Below are positions 1 through 5,706 of a stretch of 7,800 bases of DNA, piece after piece. Under the pieces are notes generated by a model. The model was given only the letters and a program-made list of their open reading frames with translations, made no database searches and was not told the origin of the DNA. Made by a program: the position numbers and the translations under genes. The first letter of the stretch is position 1. Every line of letters starts with the position of its first letter. The stretch lies in NCBI GenBank assembly GCA_003133075.1, contig PKZN01000102.1, positions 1-7,800 on the forward strand. The letters run 5' to 3'. This stretch comes from Acidimicrobiaceae bacterium. GTDB lineage: Bacteria > Actinomycetota > Acidimicrobiia > Acidimicrobiales > RAAP-2.

Positions 1-1437
1 ACCGGCCCCACTGATCGCAACGCAACGTACACGGCGGACTGGGACGGGAACATCACGGGGAACACCGCGGTTGGTTCGATCAACGCGAAAACCCAGCCGG
101 GCACGACCCTGAATCCCAGCGGTTTCGCGGGCGCACGCTCGTTCAGCGCCCATCGACTGAGTTCGGTGTCGACCTCGCCGGGCACTGGTCCGGCGGCGGG
201 CGGCGTCGTGGTCACCGTGAGCGGCAGTGGTCTCGACGGTGCGGTGAGTGCGGACATCACCGACGCCGCCGGCAACGTGCTGGCCACGGTACCGGCGAAC
301 GGCGCGTCGAGCTCGGGCTTCACCTTTATGGCGCCGGACTTAACCGCGGCCCTCAACGACGCCGACAACGCGGCCGTCGCGGCCGGCAACAAACCGGTGT
401 CCCAGACCGTCGTCGAAGTCGTGCCTCACGACGCGCAGGGCGACATAGTTTCCCCACCCGCGGACTACGTGATTTCCGCGCCCGTCGTGGGTTCGGTGAC
501 CCCCAGTGAGATCGCCGTCAGTGGCGGTCAGTCGGTCGTGGTGAAGGGTTCGTACTTTGAGGGCGCGACCGCGGTGGACTTCCAACAGGTCGGGAGTTCG
601 ACGATCGTGTCGGCGTCGGCCACGGTGGTCTCCGACCACGAACTGGACTTTCGGACCCCCGACCTCCAGAAGTTCTTCGCGTCCTCGACGGCCGCGCAGA
701 TGAACATCGACATGTACGTCCGGATCAACGTCGCCCAGACGTTCGGCTCGGTGATCTACTCGAACTCAACGCCCTTCGTGGTCGACAATCTCCGCGTCGA
801 CAGCGTGACGCCCTCCGAGGGACCCTTGATCGGCGGGGACAAGGTACGTGTCGATGGCGCGGGCTTCACCAACGTCACCGAAGTCGACCTGGTCGCGGTC
901 GGAGGTGCGTCGGGGAAGACGCCGCGTACGATCTCGGTGCCGGTGAGTCCGGCGAACGATAAGACTTTCAGTTTCACCGCGCCCAACGACACGGGCACCG
1001 CGAGCGCCGGCGCGTCGACGAGCTACGACCTCGTGGTCGTCGCGGCGGTGGGCGGCCAGCGCGAGACCTCCGCCCCGTCGTCCGCGGATCACTACGACTA
1101 CAAGTTGCCGAGTGTCACGTCGCTGAGCGTGGCGGGGACGGCCGTCAAGGCCAATAGTGGGGTCCCGATCGTGGTGAAGGGTCAGTACTTCGATGGGGCG
1201 ACCGAGATCGTCCTTAAGATCTTCGGTGGTGGCTCGGAGTCCGTGACGCCGAACTCGGTGTCGGCGGATTCGATCAGTTTCACCCTGCCGGACCTCACTA
1301 AGGATCTCTCGGCGTTGCCAGGGAAAGTGAAGTCGGCCAAGGTCGACGTCTCCGTGGAGATTCCGGTCAACGGGAACCCGTTGGGCTTCGTCGAGTCCCT
1401 GTCGAGTGGCTCGAGCGAATTCACTGTGAAAAAATGA
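1..1437 (+). CDS. Multi-IPT/TIG-domain extracellular protein, 5' end outside the window
   Basis: The reading frame is open from base 1 to the TGA at 1435-1437, so this is the C-terminal 478 residues of a longer protein. A GTG at 166 exists, but the 55 codons before it are open and protein-like and no ribosome site precedes it, so it is not the start. Four Ig-like IPT/TIG units are visible, beginning near bases 154, 481, 784 and 1108. Each opens with a V-x-S-V/L-x-P-like strand, then a GG or SG turn and a V-x-V-x-G-x-x-F/Y core (for example VTPSEGPLIGG, VVVKGSYFEGA). The visible part has no cysteine, no transmembrane helix and no LPXTG-type sorting signal; it ends in VKK. IPT domains in bacterial secreted proteins usually act as adhesive or spacer modules, so a surface or secreted structural role is inferred. 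The first 50 or so residues belong to an unrecognised domain. It converges with the GH25-like gene 32 bp away. The IPT call is strong; the specific function is unknown. Confidence 0.85.
   Translation, partial: TGPTDRNATYTADWDGNITGNTAVGSINAKTQPGTTLNPSGFAGARSFSAHRLSSVSTSPGTGPAAGGVVVTVSGSGLDGAVSADITDAAGNVLATVPANGASSSGFTFMAPDLTAALNDADNAAVAAGNKPVSQTVVEVVPHDAQGDIVSPPADYVISAPVVGSVTPSEIAVSGGQSVVVKGSYFEGATAVDFQQVGSSTIVSASATVVSDHELDFRTPDLQKFFASSTAAQMNIDMYVRINVAQTFGSVIYSNSTPFVVDNLRVDSVTPSEGPLIGGDKVRVDGAGFTNVTEVDLVAVGGASGKTPRTISVPVSPANDKTFSFTAPNDTGTASAGASTSYDLVVVAAVGGQRETSAPSSADHYDYKLPSVTSLSVAGTAVKANSGVPIVVKGQYFDGATEIVLKIFGGGSESVTPNSVSADSISFTLPDLTKDLSALPGKVKSAKVDVSVEIPVNGNPLGFVESLSSGSSEFTVKK
154..1434 (+). 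repeat. Four tandem IPT/TIG-encoding units of about 300-330 bp
   Basis: The coding sequence repeats with a period of roughly 300-330 bp (unit starts near 154, 481, 784 and 1108). Similarity is mostly at protein level, but units 2 and 4 still share DNA: GTGGTGAAGGGT occurs at 538-549 and at 1171-1182, each followed by GTACTT and by a G-rich stretch ending in GCGACC. The corresponding protein segments are VVVKGSYFEGAT and IVVKGQYFDGAT. Units 1 and 3 are more diverged. Unit boundaries are read by eye and are approximate. Confidence 0.7.
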
Positions 1438-1467
1438 ACGGCGACGTTTGTCCCTGACGCGCCGTCA
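1429..1467 (-). terminator. Possible intrinsic terminator of the GH25-like gene, overlapping the end of the IPT gene
   Basis: Read on the minus strand, the stop codon of the GH25-like gene is followed by a 5-bp stem TGACG/CGTCA with a 3-base loop (1455-1467). A second small stem follows, AACG/CGTT with a 4-base loop (1437-1448), and then a run of six T (plus-strand AAAAAA at 1429-1434). Hairpin plus T-run is the layout of a Rho-independent terminator, but both stems are short. The T-run lies inside the last codons (V-K-K) of the opposing IPT gene. No T-run follows in the plus direction, so this would serve only the minus-strand transcript. Confidence 0.35.
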
Positions 1468-1469
1468 CG

Positions 1470-3368
1470 TCAACGCTGGTCGTAACGGACCTGACACGAC
1501 GTGTCGTTCGCGAAGGTGATCGTGAAGGTGAATACGCCGTTGCGAGAGTGCGCCTTCGAGGTGACGCGAACGACGAGGACACTGCCGGTGTCGCGAGTCA
1601 CCACCACCGTCGTGCCCGCGTGGCTCGCCACCCGGGGCCGACCTACGAAATGCTCACCGTGAATCGCGAGCTGCACGGTTCGTCCAGGGACCACGTGACC
1701 ACTGACCGACGTCGCGAGGGGAGTCGGAGTCGTCACCGGCGGGGTCACCGGCGGGGTCGTCGTGGCTTTGGTCACTGTGAGGACGAAGGTAAAGGTTCCC
1801 TCGTCGCCGGTGGGGTCCGTCGTGGTCCCGGTGACGTGATAGGCGCCGGGCGACAACGTGCCTGCCGTGGTCACGAGACCCGTGGCGCTGACGAGCACGT
1901 TCGGCGTCCCGCTGGTCTGGACGTAGTTGACCGCGCCCAGGTTGGCGCCGACGTCGAGTTGTTGCGTGAAGGCGGCGGAGTTCGACGTCGTCACCGACGC
2001 GGCGGTGGGCGTTCGTTGCACGAGGACGCCGACTTTGAGGGAGAAGGCGAAGGAGCCAGTGTCACCGGCACTGTCGCTGGTCGTGCCGACGGCGTTGTAG
2101 GTGCCCGTGGCGAGTGGACCACTCGTGGTCACGAGCCCCGTGGGACTCACCACGAGATCGGGACTACCGGAACTCTCGACGTACGCCACGGCGAGGCTGC
2201 CGTCTGGCACACTCAGTTGCTGGGTGAACGTCGCCGATCCCGAGGCCTTCACGGAGGCCGACGTGGGGGCGGCTTGGACGAGTTCGCCCACGTCGAGCGT
2301 GAACGCGAACGTGCCGACGTTCCCATTGGTGTCAGCCGTCGTGCCCGAGGCGACGTAGGTGCCCGCCGCAAGGGCGCCGCTCGTCGTGACGGCACCGGTG
2401 GCGCTGACGAGGAGTTCGGGACTGCCCGAGGTCTGGGTGAAGGTGACCGGTCCGTCGTTGTTCGAGACGATGAGTTGGTCGTTGAATGTCGCCGAGCCCG
2501 CGACGGTTGAGGTTTCCACGCTCGGGGTATTCAAGAGGCCACAGACGTAGTCCGCGTCGTAGCCGTTCGCCCCGTACTGGGTCATCGCGACGCGGGCGCT
2601 GGTGAACGAGGTCGTGAAGCAACCCGTCTCGGCCGTGGCCAGGGAACCAAAACCCGGGATCCACGAGGGCACCGCGGGAAAGTTCGTCGCCGACGCGTCG
2701 GTGATGGCGCGCCACTGTTGGGCGGTCGAGTAGACGCCGATCTTGGTGACGCCGATATTGGTGAAGGAGGCGATCTCGCCCTCGATCATCGCGGTGTCGT
2801 TCGCGTAGGCCGCGGCGGTTGGTCCGTAGTACCCGGCCTTCACTTCCCAGGCGTTGCCCGTCTCGACGTCGAGCCACCACGGTGACGCGATCGCCGCGGC
2901 GCTCGGGGAGGACGAGCCGTCCGCGCTCTCGGCGGCGACGGCGTTGGCGAAGGACTCGCGCGCCGCGTTCCAGCCGTAGTCGTAGGCGCACGGCACGGTG
3001 TTGGCGCCGCTACAGACGTCAGGGGTCTGTTGGCTCTGGGGCCAACTCGAGGTGAAGGCGGGGCCGGGGGCACCGGTATTGGCGTAGAAGGCGGGGGTCG
3101 AGTTCGCGGCGGTCTCGGCCCAGGTCACTTCGCTCGCGAGGCACTTGTTCGCGGTGAAGGTCATGCCACCATTCGCCCCGATGATCCCGAAGCCCGGCGC
3201 CTGTGGCAACGAGTGACCGCACTGCGGGTACGAGATGTCGTAACCGAGGGAGGTCGCCGCCGGGACCGGCGAGGTGCTCGTCGCCGACGCGGCGACGCTC
3301 ACCGGGGCGAGCGCCACTGCGGCGACCAGCACGGCTGCGCCAAGGGGCTTGGTTAGGGGGAACTTCAC
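1470..3368 (-). CDS. Secreted GH25-like glycoside hydrolase with three 86-residue repeats and an IPT-like C-terminus
   Basis: A 632-residue protein starting with GTG at 3368, with a weak AGGA about 10 bases upstream. Residues 1-29 form a signal peptide: K/T-rich start, hydrophobic AAVLVAAVALAPV core, and a likely cut after ASA. Residues 42-280 look like a GH25-type (lysozyme-fold) domain of the actinobacterial 'GYDISYPQCG' kind. The signs are D44 in YDISYPQ, the strand-end pair D167/E169 in WWLDVETG, W236, and a TQY motif at 263-265 that matches the family's WQY. GH25 enzymes cut the muramic acid to glucosamine bond in peptidoglycan. The acidic residues are present, so activity is plausible, but the substrate is not shown. 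The domain has six cysteines (50, 76, 119, 127, 250, 276), enough for three disulfides. Residues 282-539 are three 86-residue Ig/cadherin-like repeats, then a Thr/Pro linker (about 534-551), then an IPT-like domain (552-632) with a lone C625. The protein probably acts outside the cell on wall or matrix polymers. The domain call is fairly sure; the function is inferred. Confidence 0.85.
   Translation of the reverse strand: MKFPLTKPLGAAVLVAAVALAPVSVAASATSTSPVPAATSLGYDISYPQCGHSLPQAPGFGIIGANGGMTFTANKCLASEVTWAETAANSTPAFYANTGAPGPAFTSSWPQSQQTPDVCSGANTVPCAYDYGWNAARESFANAVAAESADGSSSPSAAAIASPWWLDVETGNAWEVKAGYYGPTAAAYANDTAMIEGEIASFTNIGVTKIGVYSTAQQWRAITDASATNFPAVPSWIPGFGSLATAETGCFTTSFTSARVAMTQYGANGYDADYVCGLLNTPSVETSTVAGSATFNDQLIVSNNDGPVTFTQTSGSPELLVSATGAVTTSGALAAGTYVASGTTADTNGNVGTFAFTLDVGELVQAAPTSASVKASGSATFTQQLSVPDGSLAVAYVESSGSPDLVVSPTGLVTTSGPLATGTYNAVGTTSDSAGDTGSFAFSLKVGVLVQRTPTAASVTTSNSAAFTQQLDVGANLGAVNYVQTSGTPNVLVSATGLVTTAGTLSPGAYHVTGTTTDPTGDEGTFTFVLTVTKATTTPPVTPPVTTPTPLATSVSGHVVPGRTVQLAIHGEHFVGRPRVASHAGTTVVVTRDTGSVLVVRVTSKAHSRNGVFTFTITFANDTSCQVRYDQR
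1732..1755. repeat. Perfect 12-bp tandem duplication in the Thr/Pro linker
   Basis: GTCACCGGCGGG occurs twice in direct tandem on the plus strand and is followed by another GTC. On the minus strand it encodes the PPVTPPVT part of the flexible linker between the last 86-residue repeat and the C-terminal IPT-like domain of the GH25-like protein. A repeat like this can change copy number by slippage and so alter linker length. Confidence 0.75.
1752..2525 (-). repeat. Three gapless 258-bp coding repeats (86 residues each)
   Basis: In the GH25-like protein, residues 282-367, 368-453 and 454-539 line up without any gap. On the plus strand these are 2268-2525, 2010-2267 and 1752-2009. Shared positions include an initial P-(T/S)-x-x-S-V, then A-x-F-x-x-Q-L, then T/S-S-G-(S/T)-P-(E/D/N)-L/V-x-V-S-x-T-G-x-V-T-T, then a G-x-Y-x-x-x-G-T-T turn and D-x-x-G-(S/T)-F-x-F-x-L-x-V. 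This looks like a beta-sandwich (Ig or cadherin-like) stalk. I do not know a named family for it. The equal lengths suggest duplication of a fixed unit; the last few residues of unit 3 already run into the Thr/Pro linker. Confidence 0.85.
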
Positions 3369-3497
3369 GCGACGTCAATCCTACGAGTGGTCGTCCGGGA
3401 TTCTTCGAGAACGCGCTTACAAAGGCCTGTGAGTACCAGAGTGCAGTGAATCAACGGAAGCGACGCGAATGAAACGGCGACGTGAGCGTTCGCTGCG

Positions 3498-3566
3498 CAC
3501 CGCGGTCGCTATATCTCTGCCATACGACGAAGTCACCATCGCGCAACGTCCGAGTCACCGCGGTCG
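3498..3566. repeat. 11-bp direct repeat, each copy containing the palindrome ACCGCGGT
   Basis: CACCGCGGTCG occurs at 3498-3508 and again at 3556-3566, 58 bp apart start to start. Each copy contains the perfect 8-bp palindrome ACCGCGGT. Two equal palindromic copies between divergent genes could be a pair of operator half-sites or whole sites for a dimeric regulator. In GC-rich DNA such a repeat may also arise by chance, so the functional reading is only a suggestion. Confidence 0.35.
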
Positions 3567-3666
3567 GTAGGTGAGCAAACCTGAGAGACCTCCCGAGCGC
3601 TTTCGCCGTACCTGTGCTACAAATACGAAGTTATTTTCCTCGAGAGAGGCCATCGTTCCGGCGGTC

Positions 3667-3682
3667 GGTTGAGCGGTCAACC
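3667..3682. promoter_or_regulatory. Perfect inverted repeat GGTTGA-GCGG-TCAACC upstream of the membrane protein
   Basis: The arms are a perfect 6-bp inverted repeat with a 4-base spacer, ending 60 bases before the ATG at 3743. It could be an operator for a dimeric repressor or, if transcribed, a leader hairpin. No T-run follows, so it is not a terminator. Function is inferred from symmetry and position only. Confidence 0.35.
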
Positions 3683-3742
3683 CGCGAAGCCTCCTCCGGC
3701 CCCGACGGCGTCGCTCGTCAATCGACTATCAGTGAGGGCTAC

Positions 3743-4204
3743 ATGGCGGCATTTGATTGGAAGAAACTTTCGACGGGCGATCGAGTCATCTCGATTACGG
3801 CGTTGGTGGCATTGATTGCGCTGTTCCTTCCGTGGGAGACCTACCACTACGACAGCTTTAGCGCGTCGCGAGACGGATGGGGTTCCGGCTTTCTGGGCGT
3901 GCTCGGTGCGCTGCTCGTCATCGTGGCCGGTGCCTACATCGTGGCGCTGCGCTCGGGCTCGAACATGCCCAAGATGAGCTACGGCCCGGGCGTCATCGTC
4001 CTTGGCGCGTCGGTCATTGGCGCGGTGCTGATTGTCCTTCGGTGGATTACATTGCCACGCGGCAGCTACGGCAACGTCGTGGCGACGGTGAGTTGGGGAG
4101 CGGGCGTCGGTCTGTACCTCGCGCTCATCGCCGCCATCGTGCAGGCGGTCTACGCGGTGCGAATGTTCCAGAGTTCCGGTGAGGCGCTGCCCTGGGCTAA
4201 GTAG
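3743..4204 (+). CDS. Four-helix integral membrane protein, function unknown
   Basis: A 153-residue protein. The ATG at 3743 is chosen because GAGGG lies 4 bases upstream and the following MAAFDWKKLSTGDRVI is typical of a family of small actinobacterial membrane proteins that begin with an S-T/x-G-D-R motif and end helix 1 in LFLPW. The frame is open back to 3614, but that extension is basic, unlike the rest, and lacks a ribosome site. Likely membrane helices are residues 14-31, 48-69, 82-104 and 112-139. The loop after helix 1 (about 32-47) is polar and aromatic (WETYHYDSF), and the loop after helix 3 contains LPRGSYG. No catalytic motif is visible. It stands alone on the plus strand between two minus-strand genes and ends 16 bases before the stop of the next one. 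A membrane location is near certain; the role is not known. Confidence 0.8.
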   Translation: MAAFDWKKLSTGDRVISITALVALIALFLPWETYHYDSFSASRDGWGSGFLGVLGALLVIVAGAYIVALRSGSNMPKMSYGPGVIVLGASVIGAVLIVLRWITLPRGSYGNVVATVSWGAGVGLYLALIAAIVQAVYAVRMFQSSGEALPWAK

Positions 4205-4225
4205 CGCCGCACCGGCATCGCTACT
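4200..4225. terminator. Inverted repeat spanning both stop codons of convergent genes
   Basis: AGTAGCG at 4200-4206 and CGCTACT at 4219-4225 are perfect reverse complements. The left arm contains the TAG stop of the membrane protein; the right arm contains the stop (CTA on plus) of the secreted protein on the other strand. Inside, GCCG-CAC-CGGC (4206-4216) can extend the stem, with a small bulge. There is no T-run on either side, so a classic Rho-independent terminator is not supported. It may still act as a bidirectional 3'-end hairpin. Confidence 0.4.
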
Positions 4226-4697
4226 CCTGGGCGTCGACGAGGCGCTTGATGTGTGAGAACACGGCGCCCAGCGTCGGCCCACCGAGCGTGGGGCTCACGC
4301 CGATCCCGTGGAGGTAGACCCGAGCGAAGGGACATCCTCCGAGTTGGAAGAGGACCTTCGCGAACGGCGCGGTTGATCCGTTGGTGGCGAAACTCACGTA
4401 GGAGGGGACCATGAGGTCGTCAGGGCAGAACATGTGGCTCGTGTCGCTGACGGGTAGGGAGTTGATGAGACCTCGGATCTCCGCGATGACCGTGGGGTTG
4501 GTGACCGTCACCGTGCCCCGGTTCGCCGACCCACCGTCGGCGGGTGTGGCGAAGGAGGTGAAGTAGAGCACGGAAGCGCCCGCGGGGACGAGGTCGCGTG
4601 CGGGCTTACTCGCTGCGCCCGCGGGAGCGGCGCCCACGATCGCGGCACTCAACGCGAGGGCCACCAACGAATGACGGATAACTGTGGGACTACGCAT
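4221..4697 (-). CDS. Small secreted protein with two cysteines, function unknown
   Basis: A 158-residue protein. The ATG at 4697 is chosen over upstream in-frame codons because AAGGAGG sits 8 bases before it and it begins a clear signal peptide (MRSPTVIRHS, then LVALALSAAIVGAAPAGA), with a likely cut after residue 28. The upstream extension to 4784 would put the ribosome site inside the gene. The cut is not a lipobox (no cysteine there). The mature part, about 130 residues, carries C91 in MFCPDDL and C122 in LGGCPFARV, which could form one disulfide. They are separated by beta-rich sequence (SYVSFAT, FAKVLFQLG). This CP-D...Y-x-x-F...GC spacing reminds me of small uncharacterised actinobacterial secreted proteins, but I cannot name a family. 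No enzyme motif is seen. It is monocistronic and divergent from the DUF429 gene. Confidence 0.8.
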   Translation of the reverse strand: MRSPTVIRHSLVALALSAAIVGAAPAGAASKPARDLVPAGASVLYFTSFATPADGGSANRGTVTVTNPTVIAEIRGLINSLPVSDTSHMFCPDDLMVPSYVSFATNGSTAPFAKVLFQLGGCPFARVYLHGIGVSPTLGGPTLGAVFSHIKRLVDAQE

Positions 4698-4705
4698 CAC
4701 GAACT

Positions 4706-4712
4706 CCTCCTT
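4706..4712 (-). promoter_or_regulatory. Strong Shine-Dalgarno site (AAGGAGG) of the small secreted protein
   Basis: On the minus strand AAGGAGG is followed by 8 bases and then ATG. It is the best ribosome site in the window and fixes the start at 4697. It suggests efficient translation compared with neighbours that have weak or no such site. Confidence 0.85.
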
Positions 4713-4845
4713 GGACCTTCTACTTACACACTGTCGCGTCGGGCCCGTTTGTGACAGGTCGCGTCGAAGGGACCGCGCGGGCATGGAATACCGGCCCCGT
4801 AGGGGTCATCGCGTGCGGGCGAGTGGAGCCCCACCTCGGCGCGCG

Positions 4846-4851
4846 TAGATT
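4846..4851 (+). promoter_or_regulatory. Putative -10 element (TAGATT) of a leaderless DUF429 transcript
   Basis: TAGATT fits the actinobacterial TANNNT -10 pattern and lies 8 bases before the ATG at 4860, which places transcription start at or next to the A of the start codon. No Shine-Dalgarno sequence is present before the ATG, as expected for a leaderless mRNA. No convincing -35 box is seen. Confidence 0.5.
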
Positions 4852-4859
4852 CTGGCCCT

Positions 4860-5696
4860 ATGCGACGAGGATTCACCCGGGTGGTGGGCATCGACCTCGC
4901 GAGTGTCGCCGCGCGCACCGGCGTCGCCGTCCTGGACGTTCGTGATGAGCGGATGGTGGCCACCCTCGGGGCCGACGGGCACGACGCGGGTCTCGCCGCG
5001 CTCGTCGGCGCGCACACGGTGGTCGGGTTGGACGCGCCACTCGGCTGGCCCGACGACTTCGTCCGCGCCATCGGCGCGCACGCACGGCTTGAGGAGTGGC
5101 CCGTGACGACGACGACGCTCGGGATACCCGAACGTGAGAACCTCCGACTCCGACGGACCGATCGTTTTGTGCGCGAACTCAAACTCGGATCAACCCCACT
5201 GTCGGTCTCCTCGGACCTCATCGGTGTCGTGGCGATGCGCGCCGCCTACCTACAGTCCGCCTGGGCGAGCGCGTGGGGTCAACGAGAGCCCCGCGACGGG
5301 AGTGGTCGACTCGTCGAGACGTACCCGGCGGCGGCGCTACGCGCTTGGGGTCTGCTCGCCGCGAGGGGAGTGCGCTACAAGGGGGAAGGAGGGAGCGACG
5401 AGAAGTTTCGTCACCTCAAAGAGCGCGAGCGAATTATCCACACGATTGAATCGATCTGCTCGTCTTGGCTCGTGGTTGCAACGCCCCTGCGCGAGGAGGC
5501 GGTTCGCTCCGATCACGCACTGGACGCACTCGTCTGCGCACTGGTCGCCGTTTCGGCGAAGCTCGGGGTGAGCTTCGACGTGTCCGATGACGATCGCGCG
5601 GCGGCGCGACGTGAGGGATGGATACACGTCCCGTCGAGTTCGCTGTCGGAGATCGGGGCACTCTTCACTTCTGTGGAGTCGAGTGACGCGATTTAG
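4860..5696 (+). CDS. DUF429 family protein (predicted RNase H-fold nuclease)
   Basis: A 278-residue protein that fits DUF429. Visible marks in order are VVGIDLAS with D12, VVGLDAPLGWP with D58, the basic LRLRRTDRFVRE (96-106), VETYPAAALRAWG with E153, and DHALDALVCALVA with D218 and D222. DUF429 has been predicted to be a nuclease of the RNase H fold; the spread of conserved acidic residues at strand ends agrees, but the substrate and reaction are not established. The protein appears full length, cytosolic, with no signal peptide or membrane helix. ATG 4860 is preferred because of the TAGATT box just upstream and because the first strand begins at residue 7. It is followed 10 bp later by a DJ-1/PfpI gene in the same direction, so co-transcription is likely. 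Confidence 0.85.
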   Translation: MRRGFTRVVGIDLASVAARTGVAVLDVRDERMVATLGADGHDAGLAALVGAHTVVGLDAPLGWPDDFVRAIGAHARLEEWPVTTTTLGIPERENLRLRRTDRFVRELKLGSTPLSVSSDLIGVVAMRAAYLQSAWASAWGQREPRDGSGRLVETYPAAALRAWGLLAARGVRYKGEGGSDEKFRHLKERERIIHTIESICSSWLVVATPLREEAVRSDHALDALVCALVAVSAKLGVSFDVSDDDRAAARREGWIHVPSSSLSEIGALFTSVESSDAI

Positions 5697-5706
5697 GATT
5701 GTCGTG

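Larger units (their letters stand above)
3369..3742. other. Divergent intergenic region (374 bp) with small repeats, no gene found
   Basis: This region separates the GTG of the GH25-like gene from the ATG of the four-helix membrane protein and must hold both promoters. No ORF here looks coding. The plus strand is locally AT-rich at about 3618-3637 (TACAAATACGAAGTTATTTT), a possible -10 area for the membrane protein, which would give a leader of about 100 bases. On the minus strand TATAGC (plus 3508-3513) is a weak -10 candidate for the GH25-like gene. No good -35 partner is visible for either. The region also holds an 11-bp direct repeat, a 6-bp inverted repeat (listed separately) and a small CCTC-GAGA-GAGG hairpin at 3638-3649. 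Promoter assignment is tentative. Confidence 0.4.

Noticed and set aside
166..168. GTG as the start of the IPT protein
   Set aside because: The frame is open upstream to base 1 with sensible protein sequence, there is no ribosome site, and the GTG lies inside the first strand of an IPT unit.
1548..2510. Long plus-strand open frame of 320 codons opposite the GH25-like gene
   Set aside because: Its product is dominated by Arg, Gly and His with no recognisable domain. It lies antisense to the well-supported repeat-bearing gene and arises from GC-rich third positions.
2332..2991. Minus-strand open frame of 219 codons in another frame of the GH25-like gene
   Set aside because: Arg-rich shadow translation of the same strand; the true frame has a signal peptide, GH25 motifs and repeats.
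3203..3472. Plus-strand open frame crossing the GH25-like gene start
   Set aside because: It is antisense to the signal peptide region, Arg/Pro-rich, and has no domain or ribosome site.
3614..3742. N-terminal extension of the four-helix membrane protein
   Set aside because: The basic, low-complexity extension has no ribosome site, whereas ATG 3743 is preceded by GAGGG and begins a family-like sequence.
4731..4766. Repeated GTCGCGTCG (4733-4741 and 4758-4766) with a CTGTC/GACAG pair between the divergent secreted-protein and DUF429 genes
   Set aside because: The repeats are short and common in GC-rich DNA; I could not tie them to a promoter on either strand, so they are not listed as a regulatory site.
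4698..4784. Upstream start for the small secreted protein
   Set aside because: It would bury the strong AAGGAGG site and put 29 charged residues in front of a clear signal peptide.
5587..5706. Upstream start for the DJ-1/PfpI protein
   Set aside because: It overlaps the conserved-frame end of the DUF429 gene and adds 40 Arg-rich residues absent from the family; ATG 5707 has an AGGA site.
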